This document shows, one piece after another, positions 1 through 8,504 of a stretch of 64,000 nucleotides of DNA (position 1 is the stretch's first letter; each line of letters begins with the position of its first letter). Made by a program: the position numbers and the translations under genes. The notes beneath the pieces were generated by a model. That model was given only the letters and a program-made list of their open reading frames with translations. It ran no database searches and was not told the DNA's origin. The stretch lies in contig NZ_LZMD01000021.1 in the NCBI RefSeq assembly GCF_001668575.1, positions 62,001-126,000 on the forward strand, written 5' to 3'. The stretch is from Mycobacterium sp. 1164985.4 (GTDB lineage: Bacteria; Actinomycetota; Actinomycetes; Mycobacteriales; Mycobacteriaceae).

Positions 1-629
1 CCGGCTTCCCCGGCAACCGCGAGGACGTCCTGCAGTCGCTGCGTGAGCTCGGCTTCGGCGTCGACGATCTGCGCGCAATCCTGTTGACCCACGCGCACAT
101 CGACCATTTCGGCTCGGCGATTTGGTTCGCCGAGACGCACGGCACGCCCGTCTACTGCCATGCGGCCGAGGTGGGCCACGCCAAGCGGGAGTACCTCGAG
201 CAGGCCTCTCCAGTCGACATCGCCAAACACATCTGGCGCCCGCGCTATCTCACGTGGTCGGTGGCGATCACCCGCAAGGGCGGCATGCTGCGCGAGGGCA
301 TACCCACGGCGCAGGCCCTCACCGAGGACGTCGCGGCGAAGCTTCCGGGCACGCCGATGGCGATCCCGACACCCGGACACACGGGTGGGCACTGTTCGTT
401 CGTCGTCGACGGCATCCTGGTGAGCGGCGACGCGCTGGTCACCGGGCACCCGCTCTCGACGCGCGGCGGCCCGCAACTGCTGCCCGGACTGTTCAACCAC
501 GATCAGGACGGATGCGTACGCAGCCTGTCGGCTCTCGGCCTGCTCGACACCGAGGTGCTGCTCCCGGGACACGGGCCGGTGTGGCGTGGGTCGATTCGCG
601 ACGCGTCCGAAGCGGCGGCGCGCGCTTAA
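1..629 (+). CDS. MBL-fold metallo-hydrolase, 5' truncated by window edge
   Basis: This is the C-terminal 208 codons of a metallo-beta-lactamase-fold hydrolase; the reading frame is open from base 3 and the start lies outside the window. The zinc motif HAHIDH is at bases 90-107. Further metal-ligand segments follow: GHTGGH, an SGDAL stretch and a C-terminal LPGHGP. The family hydrolyses thioesters, lactones or similar bonds; the substrate cannot be told from sequence. The stop codon overlaps the convergent small membrane gene by 4 bp. Family assignment is firm, specific function unknown. Confidence 0.85.
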   Translation, partial: GFPGNREDVLQSLRELGFGVDDLRAILLTHAHIDHFGSAIWFAETHGTPVYCHAAEVGHAKREYLEQASPVDIAKHIWRPRYLTWSVAITRKGGMLREGIPTAQALTEDVAAKLPGTPMAIPTPGHTGGHCSFVVDGILVSGDALVTGHPLSTRGGPQLLPGLFNHDQDGCVRSLSALGLLDTEVLLPGHGPVWRGSIRDASEAAARA

Positions 630-928
630 ACCAACTTCTGGTACCCGAGCAGGAACACCGCGGTCAGGCACAGCCCGCAGGCGATCACGATCGTCGGCAT
701 CAGGATCATGGCGTCGAGTTCGTCGTCGTCGAGCACGTCGCTCTCGAACCGGCCGAACAACACGCGCGCCAGGCCCGTCCGGCGGAACGTGTGCACCATG
801 ATCCGGACGGCCTTGGTCTCACGTCGCCGCCCGATGAACACCCGCGACGCCACCCCGAACAGGAACGTCAGCAGGCCGGCCGCAACCAGCAGCCAGCCGA
901 CCATCGTCTGCGAAATCGCCACCATCAC
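626..928 (-). CDS. Small two-helix membrane protein
   Basis: This encodes a 100-residue protein with two predicted membrane helices, at about residues 8-30 and 75-96. Between them is a basic stretch (residues 31-55) and a short acidic stretch (ESDVLDDDEL). This suggests a hairpin inner-membrane protein with a charged loop. The start is GTG at 928 or the next codon, ATG at 925. It is convergent with the MBL hydrolase, sharing 4 bp at the stops. No family was recognised. Strand-appropriate codon use and the tight packing support it as real. Confidence 0.6.
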   Translation of the reverse strand: MMVAISQTMVGWLLVAAGLLTFLFGVASRVFIGRRRETKAVRIMVHTFRRTGLARVLFGRFESDVLDDDELDAMILMPTIVIACGLCLTAVFLLGYQKLV

Positions 929-977
929 CCCCGGCGCCGCGCGGCTTATCGTGCTTGCGCCGACACCGGAGCCCAGC

Positions 978-2330
978 CTATAGGCCTGTCTGAAGGCCCA
1001 GGTGATCTCTGAGCGTGGAACCGTTGTACTCGGTGCGGAAACTGCCCCGCTCCTGCAGCAGCGGCACCACCTCGTCGACGAACTCGTCGAGTCCGCGCGG
1101 GGTCAGATGCGGCACCAGGATCAGCCCGTCGCATGCGTCGGACTGCACGTGCAGGTCGATCTCGTCGGCGACGTCGGCAGGAGTGCCGACGAACTGCTGC
1201 CTGCTGGTCACCGCGATGACGAGTTCACGGATAGAGAGGTGCTCGGCCTGCGCCCGCTCCCGCCACGCTTTGGCGAGGGCCTTGGGATCACCGTGACGGA
1301 CGCGACCCTGGGTCACGGTCGGATCGTCGGCGGGTTCGACGTCGGGCAGCGGACCGTCGGGATCGTATGCGGACAGGTCGCGCTGCCAGACCTGCTCGAG
1401 CATGGTGATCGCGGTCGGGCCCGTGACCTGTTGCAGCCGGATGTGCCGCGCCTTGTCGACGGCCTCTTCGTGGTCGTCCCCCAGCACGAACGTCGCCGCC
1501 GGAAAGACCTTCAACTGGTCGGGGTCGCGGCCGAACGACTTCGCGCGGTCCTTGACGTCGGTGTAGTACTTCTGGCCGGCCTCCAACCCCGAATGCAACG
1601 TGAACAACGCGTCGGCGTGCTGTGCGCCGAACGTGCGCCCGTCGGCGGAGTCACCGGCTTGTAGCAGCACCGGGTGTCCCTGCGGCGGTGGCGGCAGCGT
1701 CGCCACGCCCCGCACGTCGAACTGCGCTCCGGTGTGTTCGACCGGGCGGATCCGGTCGGGCTCGACGTAGACGCCGCGGGCCGCGTCGGCGACCACCGCG
1801 TCGGGCGCCCAACTGTCCCAGAATTTCCGCGCGACGGTGATGAACTCCGCGGCACGCTCGTAGCGGTGCGCGTGGTCGAGGAAGCCACCGCGCCGGAAGT
1901 TCTCGCCGGTGAACGCGTCCGACGATGTGACCATGTTCCACCCGGCCCGACCGTCGGAGAAATGGTCGAGGGTGGCGAATTGCCTTGCCACCTCGGAGGG
2001 TTCGTTGAACGTGGTGTTTATGGTGCCGACCAGTCCCAGCCGGTCGGTGACCGCGGACAGCGCCGCGAGCACCGTGAACGTGTCGGGCCTGCCGACGACG
2101 TCGAGGTCGTGGATGCGTCCCAGATGCTCGCGCAGCCGAAGCCCCTCGGCGAGGAAGAAGAAGTCGAACAGCCCCCGCTCCGCCGTCTGGGCCAGGTGCA
2201 CGAACGAGTCGAACTCGATCTGACTTCCCGAGTCGGGGTCGGACCAGACAGTGGTGTTGTTGACACCGGGGAAGTGGGCCGCGAGATGAATCGGCTTACG
2301 TTGCTTGCCTTCCCGCGTGCGCACGGTCAC
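978..2330 (-). CDS. NtaA/DszA-family FMN-dependent monooxygenase
   Basis: A 450-residue luciferase-fold monooxygenase of the NtaA/SnaA/DszA class, which uses reduced FMN and O2 to attack C-S or C-N bonds in small organic substrates. Hallmarks are an early FFLAEGLRL segment, the NEPSEVARQFATLDHFSDGR stretch and GWNMVTS, followed by the long family insert and a C-terminal TPRGLDEFVDEVVPLLQERG. The start chosen is GTG at 2330 because its GTGA overlaps the stop of the upstream gene, as happens at the other junctions of this operon. An in-frame start at 2390 would lie inside the upstream gene. It is the last gene of a GNAT-monooxygenase operon. Substrate unknown. Confidence 0.88.
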   Translation of the reverse strand: MTVRTREGKQRKPIHLAAHFPGVNNTTVWSDPDSGSQIEFDSFVHLAQTAERGLFDFFFLAEGLRLREHLGRIHDLDVVGRPDTFTVLAALSAVTDRLGLVGTINTTFNEPSEVARQFATLDHFSDGRAGWNMVTSSDAFTGENFRRGGFLDHAHRYERAAEFITVARKFWDSWAPDAVVADAARGVYVEPDRIRPVEHTGAQFDVRGVATLPPPPQGHPVLLQAGDSADGRTFGAQHADALFTLHSGLEAGQKYYTDVKDRAKSFGRDPDQLKVFPAATFVLGDDHEEAVDKARHIRLQQVTGPTAITMLEQVWQRDLSAYDPDGPLPDVEPADDPTVTQGRVRHGDPKALAKAWRERAQAEHLSIRELVIAVTSRQQFVGTPADVADEIDLHVQSDACDGLILVPHLTPRGLDEFVDEVVPLLQERGSFRTEYNGSTLRDHLGLQTGL

Positions 2331-3436
2331 AGGCCCCACCTCTTGGCGATCAATTCGTGTGAGCGCAGCCGGTCGCTGTGCCGGTGGCACACCGAGGTGA
2401 CCACCAGCTCGTCGGCAGCGGTGGCGCGCTGCAGCGCATCCAACTTCTCGGCGACTTCCTCTGCATCACCGACGAACTGCGTTTCGGTGCGGTCCCGTAC
2501 GACGTCGAGCTGCGCCGCGGACAAGGGCGTCACCGTGTCGGGATCGGGATACGGGACCGCGCCGTCACCGGCACGGATTGAGTGCACCCAGTGGCCGTAG
2601 CTCGACGCCAGATGGTGCGCGGTGGCGGTGTCAACGGCGACCACGATGTCCGCCGAGACCACCACGTACGGTTCGGCGAGCGAGGGCGACGGCCGGAAGG
2701 CGGCGCGGTAGGCGTCGACGGCGTCCAGCGCGGTCGCGGGCGTGATGTGGTAGCTGGCCACGAACGGCAACCCCCGTTCCCCGGCCACCCGCGCGCTCTG
2801 CCCAGCACTGCTGCCGAAGATCCACGGCGTCAGGCCGGTGCCCTCGCCGGGCACCGCTCGAGCGGCGACGCCGTCGATGAAATACCGGCCGCACACGAAG
2901 TTCAGGATGTCGTCGACCTGGCGGTCGAAGTCGGGCGCAACGGCATCGGGCTGCTGAAGTATCGACATCCGCGCGCGTATCCGCGGATTGCGCATCAGCG
3001 CGGCAACGTCGAAGCCCGGCGGGATGACGACGCCGTCCCGGTCGCTCCATTCACTGTTCTGCTTTGACTGCGGCGCAGCACCCTTCAGTGCGTCGCGCCG
3101 GCGCTGACCGGACCGTCCGACCCCGAGGTCGATGCGACCGGGATGCAGCGCCTCGAGCGTACCGAAGGACTCGGTCACCGCCACCGCGGTGGTGTAGCCG
3201 AGTTGTACCGCGGCGGCGCCCACCCGGATGCGTTCGGTGGCCGCGGCGATCTGGCCGATGAGTATCGCGGGCTGTGAGCTCGCGACGGCGACGAAGTGGT
3301 GTTCGGCCAGCCAGTAGCGTTTGTACCCCCAATGCTCGGCGTGCTGTGCGAGGTCAATGGTGTTACGCAAAGCCGTTGCGACATCGGAGCCTTCGCTGAT
3401 CGGCGACAGGTCGAGGATCGACAGTGGAATCGTCAT
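2327..3436 (-). CDS. Luciferase-like flavin oxidoreductase (group 1 / MsnO8 type)
   Basis: A 369-residue luciferase-fold oxidoreductase. The N-terminus PLSILDLSPISEG and the block GYKRYWLAEHHF at about residues 37-48 are typical of the 'luciferase family oxidoreductase, group 1' proteins. A GRIDLGVGR segment follows, as in flavin-binding members. The ATG at 3436 overlaps the upstream stop as ATGA, and the 3' end overlaps the next gene as GTGA. This indicates translational coupling within the four-gene operon. It is shorter than the two flanking DszA-type enzymes and belongs to a different subfamily, so the operon is not a simple tandem duplication. Substrate unknown. Confidence 0.87.
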   Translation of the reverse strand: MTIPLSILDLSPISEGSDVATALRNTIDLAQHAEHWGYKRYWLAEHHFVAVASSQPAILIGQIAAATERIRVGAAAVQLGYTTAVAVTESFGTLEALHPGRIDLGVGRSGQRRRDALKGAAPQSKQNSEWSDRDGVVIPPGFDVAALMRNPRIRARMSILQQPDAVAPDFDRQVDDILNFVCGRYFIDGVAARAVPGEGTGLTPWIFGSSAGQSARVAGERGLPFVASYHITPATALDAVDAYRAAFRPSPSLAEPYVVVSADIVVAVDTATAHHLASSYGHWVHSIRAGDGAVPYPDPDTVTPLSAAQLDVVRDRTETQFVGDAEEVAEKLDALQRATAADELVVTSVCHRHSDRLRSHELIAKRWGL

Positions 3437-4512
3437 GGCTGCCGCGCCTTCGCATAGCGGTTGACCGCTACCGGCAGCCCCAGCCGGGAGCGCAGATGCT
3501 CGCCGTCGCGGTAGGCGGTGCGAAACACGCCCTTGCCCTGCAGTATCGGAACCACCTCGTCGGCGATGATCGGCAGATCGAGCGCGTGGACCGCGGGACG
3601 CAGCCGTACACCGTCGAGCCCGCGATCGTGCCAACGCAGGATCAGGTCGACCAGCTCGGTCGGTGTTCCGTCGAAAATCGCCGCGTCCGAGCGGGCGTCG
3701 ACGACCCCGGAGAACGAGGCGTACACGTCGGCGTACACCTTCAAGTCGCTCCCCGCCACTCGTGCGAGCAGGCTGGACAGATCGGCATCGTCTCGCGGCA
3801 TGACGAACACCAGATCGGCGTTGTGCGCGGCGAATTCGTATACCTGCGGCGTGTGCGCGAGGGCGGCGACGACGGGCTGGCCTTGCGGAGGACGCGGTGT
3901 GATGGACGGGCCCTTGACCGAGAAGTGCTCACCGACGAAGTCGATGTAGTGCAGCTTGTCGCGGTCAACGTACCGGCCCGACGTCACGTCGCGGATCACC
4001 GCGTCGTCTTCCCAACTGTCCCAGAGCCGCCGCGTGACCTCAACGGCGTCGGCTGCCTCTCCGAACAGGTCTGCGCCGCGCACGTCGCGGCGGCCGAAGA
4101 GCTGCGCCTCGTGGTCCGTACCGCTGACGCGGACCTGCCAGCCCGCCCGACCGTGGGAGATGAAGTCCAGCGTCGCAATGGCTTTCGACACGTGGAACGG
4201 TTCGGTGTGGGTCACGGTCGCGACGGGCACGAGGCCGACGTGCCGCGTCACCGGCGCGACCAGGGCGGCGACCATGACGGCGTCGGGGCGCCCGGCCAGC
4301 CACCGCGGTTCGATGTCGGGGCGACGACGCCGCTGTGGGGTCAGAGCGTCGTCGAAGGTCGCGAAGTCGAGTAGCCCGCGTTCGGCGGTGAGCGTCGCGC
4401 CGGCCCAGTGCCGTCCACTGGTGACCGGTGACCGATCCGGGGTGTGGCGCCATGCCTCCGGATGCCACCCGTAACCGTCGAGTGCGACCGCGAGATGGAC
4501 GTGCTCGCTCAT
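3433..4512 (-). CDS. NtaA/DszA-family FMN-dependent monooxygenase, short form
   Basis: A 359-residue luciferase-fold monooxygenase related to the NtaA/DszA class. Recognisable blocks are ERGLLDFATFDDAL, THTEPFHVSKAIATLDFISH, GRAGWQVRVSG and the C-terminal DEVVPILQGKGVFR. It is about 90 residues shorter than the paralogue at the operon's 3' end. ATG 4512 overlaps the GNAT stop (ATGA), and its own stop overlaps the next ATG. The open frame continues upstream to 5166, but that extension has a biased, Arg-rich shadow composition and covers the GNAT gene, so it was rejected. A role in organosulfur or amine breakdown is only inferred from the family. Confidence 0.85.
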   Translation of the reverse strand: MSEHVHLAVALDGYGWHPEAWRHTPDRSPVTSGRHWAGATLTAERGLLDFATFDDALTPQRRRRPDIEPRWLAGRPDAVMVAALVAPVTRHVGLVPVATVTHTEPFHVSKAIATLDFISHGRAGWQVRVSGTDHEAQLFGRRDVRGADLFGEAADAVEVTRRLWDSWEDDAVIRDVTSGRYVDRDKLHYIDFVGEHFSVKGPSITPRPPQGQPVVAALAHTPQVYEFAAHNADLVFVMPRDDADLSSLLARVAGSDLKVYADVYASFSGVVDARSDAAIFDGTPTELVDLILRWHDRGLDGVRLRPAVHALDLPIIADEVVPILQGKGVFRTAYRDGEHLRSRLGLPVAVNRYAKARQP

Positions 4513-5000
4513 CGCAGCACCTTGACGAACGCCACCGGAAAGACGTCGCCTTCGGCGGGCAGCGGATCGGCCAGCCTCTCGTAGCCCGCCGATTCGTACA
4601 GCGCCTCCGCTTCGGGTTGGCGGTCGCCGGTCGTCAAGTAGACCCGCCGATATCCTCGAGCGACGATCCGGGCCTCGAGTTCGGCGAGCAGCGCCCTCGC
4701 CAGACCCTGTTGTCGGTGACGGCTGTCGGTCCAGATCCGCTTGAGTTCGGCGGTGGTGTCGTCGAATCGGCAGAACGCACCGCCGGTGACGGGCCGGTCG
4801 TCGAGCAGGCCGACCACCAGGTCGCCGTTCGGCGGGGCGAACTCGTCGGCCGAATGCCCGCGCAGCCATCTGCTCACGGTGTCTTCGGACGGGCCGTAGC
4901 GCTTGGAGTACTCGACGGTCAACTCGGCCAGCAGCGGCTCCACCAAGGGGTCGTCCTGGCGTACTGCGACGAACTTCAGCTGGGTCGACACGGGCATCAC
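4509..5000 (-). CDS. GNAT-family N-acetyltransferase
   Basis: A 163-residue GNAT acetyltransferase and the first gene of the minus-strand monooxygenase operon. The acetyl-CoA-binding motif A is seen as IWTDSRHRQQGLARALLAEL at about residues 90-109. The later ARGYRRVYLTTG and ALYESAGYERL blocks are characteristic of the fold's C-terminal half. Translation starts at GTG 5000 or ATG 4997. The stop overlaps the next ATG by 4 bp. It could acetylate a substrate or product of the downstream monooxygenases, but that is inference from position only. Confidence 0.87.
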   Translation of the reverse strand: MMPVSTQLKFVAVRQDDPLVEPLLAELTVEYSKRYGPSEDTVSRWLRGHSADEFAPPNGDLVVGLLDDRPVTGGAFCRFDDTTAELKRIWTDSRHRQQGLARALLAELEARIVARGYRRVYLTTGDRQPEAEALYESAGYERLADPLPAEGDVFPVAFVKVLR

Positions 5001-5085
5001 CTAACTGTCCAACGCGAACCGGTCGCATGCATTCCGGTGCGGCACATCTGCTCACGCTGATCCGAAGAATGCCCACTTCCCCCTC

Positions 5086-5107
5086 AAACTTGACACGTGT
5101 AAAGTTT
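5086..5107. promoter_or_regulatory. 22-bp near-perfect palindrome, putative repressor operator
   Basis: The two 11-bp halves, AAACTTGACAC and GTGTAAAGTTT, are inverted repeats with one mismatched pair, centred between 5096 and 5097. The site ends 6 bp before the ATG of the downstream SDR. The ACAC-GTGT core with no spacer resembles operators of TetR-type dimers. No TetR gene lies next to it, so the regulator would be encoded elsewhere. The symmetry is read directly; the operator role is inferred. Confidence 0.55.
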
Positions 5108-5113
5108 GGCCGC

Positions 5114-5965
5114 ATGGACAACATCAGGGGCAAGACCATCGCGATCACCGGCGCTGCCCGCGGCATCGGCTACGCGACCGCGAAGGCGCTGCTGGCCCGC
5201 GGTGCCCGCGTCGTCATCGGCGACCGTGACGTGTCGTTGCAGGAGTCGGCCGTCGCACAGCTGACGAAGCTCGGCCCGGTGTCGGGCTACCCGCTAGACG
5301 TCACCGACCGCGAGTCGTTTTCCACCTTCCTCGACAAGGCCCGCACCGACGGCGGCGGACGCATCGATGTACTGATCAACAACGCCGGTGTCATGCCGAT
5401 CGGCCCGTTCGTCGACGAGACCGAACAGTCGATCCGCTCGACCCTCGAGGTCAACCTGTACGGCGTGATCGCCGGGTGTCAGCTGGTACTGCCGGACATG
5501 ATCGCGCGACGCAGCGGACACATCATCAACATCGCCTCGCTGTCGGGACTGATCCCGGTGCCGGGCCAGGTCGTCTACGTCGGCGCGAAGTTCGGCGTGG
5601 TCGGGTTGACGGCCGCGCTGGCCGACGAGGTCGCACCGCACAACGTCGACGTCTCGGTGATCATGCCGCCGTTCACCAACACTGAGCTGATCTCCGGCAC
5701 GAAGAGCGGCGGGGCGATCAAGCCGGTGGAGCCCGAGGATATCGCCGCGGCGATCGTCAAGACCCTGGACAAGCCGAAAACCCATGTGTCCGTGCCGACT
5801 CCGCTGCGCTTCACCGCCCAGGCCGCGCAGATGCTCGGCCCGCGCGGGCGTCGCTGGCTCAACAACAAGCTGGGGCTGGACCGAGTCTTCCTCGACTTCG
5901 ACACGTCCGCCCGCAAGAAGTACGAGGACCGGGCGCGCGCCGCGCAGGGCGTCGTCGAGGACTGA
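5114..5965 (+). CDS. Short-chain dehydrogenase/reductase (SDR)
   Basis: A 283-residue classical SDR. It has the dinucleotide-binding GAARGIG near residue 12, the structural NNAGV, a serine in IASLSG, and the extended C-terminal tail (about 40 residues past the Rossmann core) common in mycobacterial SDRs. The usual catalytic YxxxK appears as YVGAK, with Tyr and Lys intact. ATG 5114 was chosen because an upstream in-frame ATG at 5027 would place the palindrome 5086-5107 inside the coding region. It stands alone, divergent from the GNAT operon. Substrate unknown; probably NAD(P)-dependent. Confidence 0.9.
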   Translation: MDNIRGKTIAITGAARGIGYATAKALLARGARVVIGDRDVSLQESAVAQLTKLGPVSGYPLDVTDRESFSTFLDKARTDGGGRIDVLINNAGVMPIGPFVDETEQSIRSTLEVNLYGVIAGCQLVLPDMIARRSGHIINIASLSGLIPVPGQVVYVGAKFGVVGLTAALADEVAPHNVDVSVIMPPFTNTELISGTKSGGAIKPVEPEDIAAAIVKTLDKPKTHVSVPTPLRFTAQAAQMLGPRGRRWLNNKLGLDRVFLDFDTSARKKYEDRARAAQGVVED

Positions 5966-5975
5966 GCTCGCAGCG

Positions 5976-6392
5976 CTAGACGGGGAACGTCGGCGCCTGG
6001 TCACCCAACCGGAAGGCCTCGACGACGTCGAGGCACTCGAACAGCTCCTCGAAGTTGAATTGGTAGTCGTCGGCCGTGCCGACGAAGACCACGTGCGCGA
6101 CGTCCGCGGCATCGTCAGCGGTCAGCACCACGGTGGTGACGGACACCAGATCCTCGTCCGGCACGTCGGCCTCTGACGGCGGGTAGAACCACAGCGCGGA
6201 CTCCTCATCGGAGAGCTCGTCGTCGAACACCCAGCCCCGCTCGGTGATTCGCGCGTCGAAGGCCTCCAGCACCGCCGCGGTCGCGGTCTCCTCGGTCAGC
6301 GAGTCCATCACGTTGTCGGGCACCCAGCGCTCGTTACGGGCCGCCTGTCGCTTGCGGCGGCGGGCCTTCTTCGCGTCGCTGCGCTTCGACAC
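5976..6392 (-). CDS. Conserved hypothetical acidic protein with basic N-terminus
   Basis: A 138-residue protein whose first 20 residues are strongly basic (SKRSDAKKARRRKRQAAR), while the remainder is acidic and rich in Asp, Glu and Val. No signal peptide or membrane helix is seen. The GTG start at 6392 follows the metZ TAA directly with no spacer, so it is the last gene of the purT-metZ operon and probably translationally coupled. No family was recognised. The basic tail could bind nucleic acid or ribosomes, but that is speculation. Confidence 0.7.
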   Translation of the reverse strand: MSKRSDAKKARRRKRQAARNERWVPDNVMDSLTEETATAAVLEAFDARITERGWVFDDELSDEESALWFYPPSEADVPDEDLVSVTTVVLTADDAADVAHVVFVGTADDYQFNFEELFECLDVVEAFRLGDQAPTFPV

Positions 6393-7619
6393 TTAACGCA
6401 GCGCCTGGTCGAGATCGGCCAGCAGGTCGTCGGTTCCCTCCAGGCCAACCGAGATTCGCACTACGCCGTCGCCGAGCCCGATCGCGGCACGGCCCTCCGG
6501 ACCCACCGCGCGGTGCGTGGTGGTGGCCGGGTGGGTGATCAACGACTTGGCATCGCCCAGGTTGTTCGATATGTCGACGATGCGCAGCTTGTCGAGCACT
6601 TCGAACGCTCGCTCCTTCGTTCCGCCCTTGACCTCGAACGTGATAACCGTTCCGCCACCGGTCATCTGGCGCTTGGCCAGGTCGTACTGGGGATGCGACT
6701 CCAGGAACGGGTAGCGCACCCAGTTCACGCCGGGATGGTTCTCGAGGAACTCGGCGATCCGCTGCGCCGACGCGTTCTGGTAGTCCACGCGCACCGCGAG
6801 CGTCTCGAGTCCCTTGAGCAACGTCCACGCGTTGAACGGGCTCAGCGCGGGCCCGGTGTGGCGCATCAACTTCTGCACCGGCTCGTCGATGTACTGCTCG
6901 TCGCCGAGGATCGCGCCGCCGAGCACGCGGCCCTGTCCGTCGATGTGCTTGGTGCCCGAGTACACGACCACGTCGACCCCGAGCGGGAAGCCCTGCTGCA
7001 GGATCGGGGTCGCGAACACGTTGTCCAGCACGACCTTTGCGCCTGCGGCATGGGCGAGGTCGCACACCGCCGCGATGTCCACCAGCGACTGCATCGGGTT
7101 CGACGGTGTCTCGAAGAACACAGCTCGGGTGGGAACCGAGAGCGCCTCCTCCCACTGCGACAGGTCGTCACCGTCGACGAACACCGTCTCCACGCCCCAG
7201 CGCGGCAGGATTTCGTTGCACACCACGAAGCACGAGCCGAACAGGCTGCGCGCGGCGACCAGCCGATCGCCTGCCCCCAGCAACGCACCGAGCGACGTGA
7301 ACACCGCTGCCATTCCCGTCGCGGTCGCGAAGCAAGCAGGCGCACCCTCGATCAGGCGCAGCCGCTCCTCGAACATCGAGATGGTCGGGTTGCCGTAGCG
7401 CGAGTACACATAGCGGTCGATCTCACCAGTGAACGCCTTCTCGGCATCGGCGGCGGAGGCGTAGATATAGCCCGACGTGAGGAACAGGCCCTCGGCGGTC
7501 TCCTCGAATTCCGACCGCAGCAGCCCTCCGCGCACGCCGATGGTCGCCTGGCTGACCCCGTCGGGCAGCTCAGCGGGTGTGCGGACCGACGGAATCGAAT
7601 CTTCAGGACTGGAACTCAT
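6393..7619 (-). CDS. metZ: O-succinylhomoserine sulfhydrylase
   Basis: A 408-residue PLP enzyme of the Cys/Met-metabolism family. It makes homocysteine from O-succinylhomoserine and sulfide in methionine synthesis. The PLP lysine is K224 in YSGTKHIDGQGR. YVYSRYGNPT (residues 70-79), ETPSNP (170-175) and the C-terminal ISVGLEG also match the family. ATG 7619 overlaps the rhodanese stop as ATGA. The order purT, small membrane protein, rhodanese, metZ matches the M. tuberculosis Rv0389-Rv0391 neighbourhood, which supports metZ over metB or metC. Coupling to a rhodanese suggests shared handling of reduced sulfur. Confidence 0.94.
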   Translation of the reverse strand: MSSSPEDSIPSVRTPAELPDGVSQATIGVRGGLLRSEFEETAEGLFLTSGYIYASAADAEKAFTGEIDRYVYSRYGNPTISMFEERLRLIEGAPACFATATGMAAVFTSLGALLGAGDRLVAARSLFGSCFVVCNEILPRWGVETVFVDGDDLSQWEEALSVPTRAVFFETPSNPMQSLVDIAAVCDLAHAAGAKVVLDNVFATPILQQGFPLGVDVVVYSGTKHIDGQGRVLGGAILGDEQYIDEPVQKLMRHTGPALSPFNAWTLLKGLETLAVRVDYQNASAQRIAEFLENHPGVNWVRYPFLESHPQYDLAKRQMTGGGTVITFEVKGGTKERAFEVLDKLRIVDISNNLGDAKSLITHPATTTHRAVGPEGRAAIGLGDGVVRISVGLEGTDDLLADLDQALR

Positions 7620-8035
7620 GACTGCTTCCAGGGGAGTCCGACGGCCTTCCATCCGCTCCCGCCGCGGTGCCCCTGCTCGTCGAGGTTGCCCTCGAAGCCG
7701 TCGAGGACGTTGTACGACGGCGCGATCCCGGCCTCGGTGGCGGCCTCCGCCGCGCCGATCGACCGGTTGCCCGAGCGACACAGGAACACGACCGGCCCCG
7801 CCTCCGAATCGCTGTCACCGATCTCGCGGCGCAACTCGTCGACGAACGCGTCGTTGTGCGTGCCGTCGGTGCGGTTCCACTCGATGAACACGACCTCGCG
7901 CTGCAGCGACGACAGGTCGGGGACGCCGACGAAGCGCCACTCGGCGTCGGTGCGGCAGTCCACCAGCACCGCATTGGGGGTGCCGGTCAGCAGCTTCCAA
8001 GCCTCTTCGGGCGTGATGTCTCCGGCGTAACTCAC
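7616..8035 (-). CDS. Rhodanese-like sulfurtransferase (Rv0390 type)
   Basis: A 139-residue single-domain rhodanese. The persulfide-forming cysteine is C86 in the loop CRSGNRS, preceded by VLVDCRTDAEW near residues 23-33. Rhodaneses move sulfane sulfur from donors to acceptors. GTG 8035 is preferred because it gives a length close to the M. tuberculosis homologue Rv0390 (about 140 residues); a longer frame reaches 8086 but overlaps the previous gene. Its stop overlaps metZ by 4 bp, so sulfur delivery to MetZ is a reasonable guess. Confidence 0.88.
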   Translation of the reverse strand: MSYAGDITPEEAWKLLTGTPNAVLVDCRTDAEWRFVGVPDLSSLQREVVFIEWNRTDGTHNDAFVDELRREIGDSDSEAGPVVFLCRSGNRSIGAAEAATEAGIAPSYNVLDGFEGNLDEQGHRGGSGWKAVGLPWKQS

Positions 8036-8055
8036 GGTCGTTGAGTGTCCCACAG

Positions 8056-8502
8056 CTACCTGGGACCGGGGGAACAGACCTTCCACGCATCGCCGTCGCG
8101 GATGAAGGTCATATCGATGATTTTCTTGTCGTCGGGCAACTTGTCGAAGTGGTAGGTCACCTTGGCGGTGGCGCGGTCACCGTCGATCGCGACATCGGTG
8201 ACGTCGTCGACGAAGCGCTCACCGCGCTGCGCGACGGAATCACGCTGGGCGGCAAGCACTTCGGTCTCGTCGCCGGCGTGCGCCGGGCAGGTGTAGCCAC
8301 GGAAGTCGGAGTAGTTCTGTCGCTGCAGTGCGTCGTTCTGCCCGACCGCGGCGCGGGCCACCTGCTGGTCGGCGGGCTCGCCCCGGTCGTCGAACAGGTT
8401 CAGCAGCCATATTGCGATCACCACGAGCACAAAGATTGTGAGTGCGATCAGGAACGGCGCCGCGGTCTGCCGGTCGCCGGGGGTGGCCTCCGAATCCGAC
8501 AC
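8056..8502 (-). CDS. Membrane-anchored NTF2-like/Rv0361-like protein
   Basis: A 148-residue protein with a short cytoplasmic N-terminus, one membrane helix (about residues 17-37) and an extracytoplasmic domain. The domain has a cysteine in GYTCP, a V-I-D-G-D-R-A-T-A-K-V strand and ends AWKVCSPG. The same layout (Cys, strand, W-K-x-C end) occurs in the proteins at 19952 and 34174, so a disulfide between the two cysteines is likely. It lies 2 bp after purT in the same operon. Function unknown; the fold assignment is inference. Confidence 0.75.
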   Translation of the reverse strand: MSDSEATPGDRQTAAPFLIALTIFVLVVIAIWLLNLFDDRGEPADQQVARAAVGQNDALQRQNYSDFRGYTCPAHAGDETEVLAAQRDSVAQRGERFVDDVTDVAIDGDRATAKVTYHFDKLPDDKKIIDMTFIRDGDAWKVCSPGPR

Positions 8503-8504
8503 CG

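Noticed and set aside
3437-3634. N-terminal extension of the second monooxygenase
   Set aside because: It lies inside the preceding gene, is Arg-rich, and the ATG at 3436 with an ATGA overlap is a much better start.
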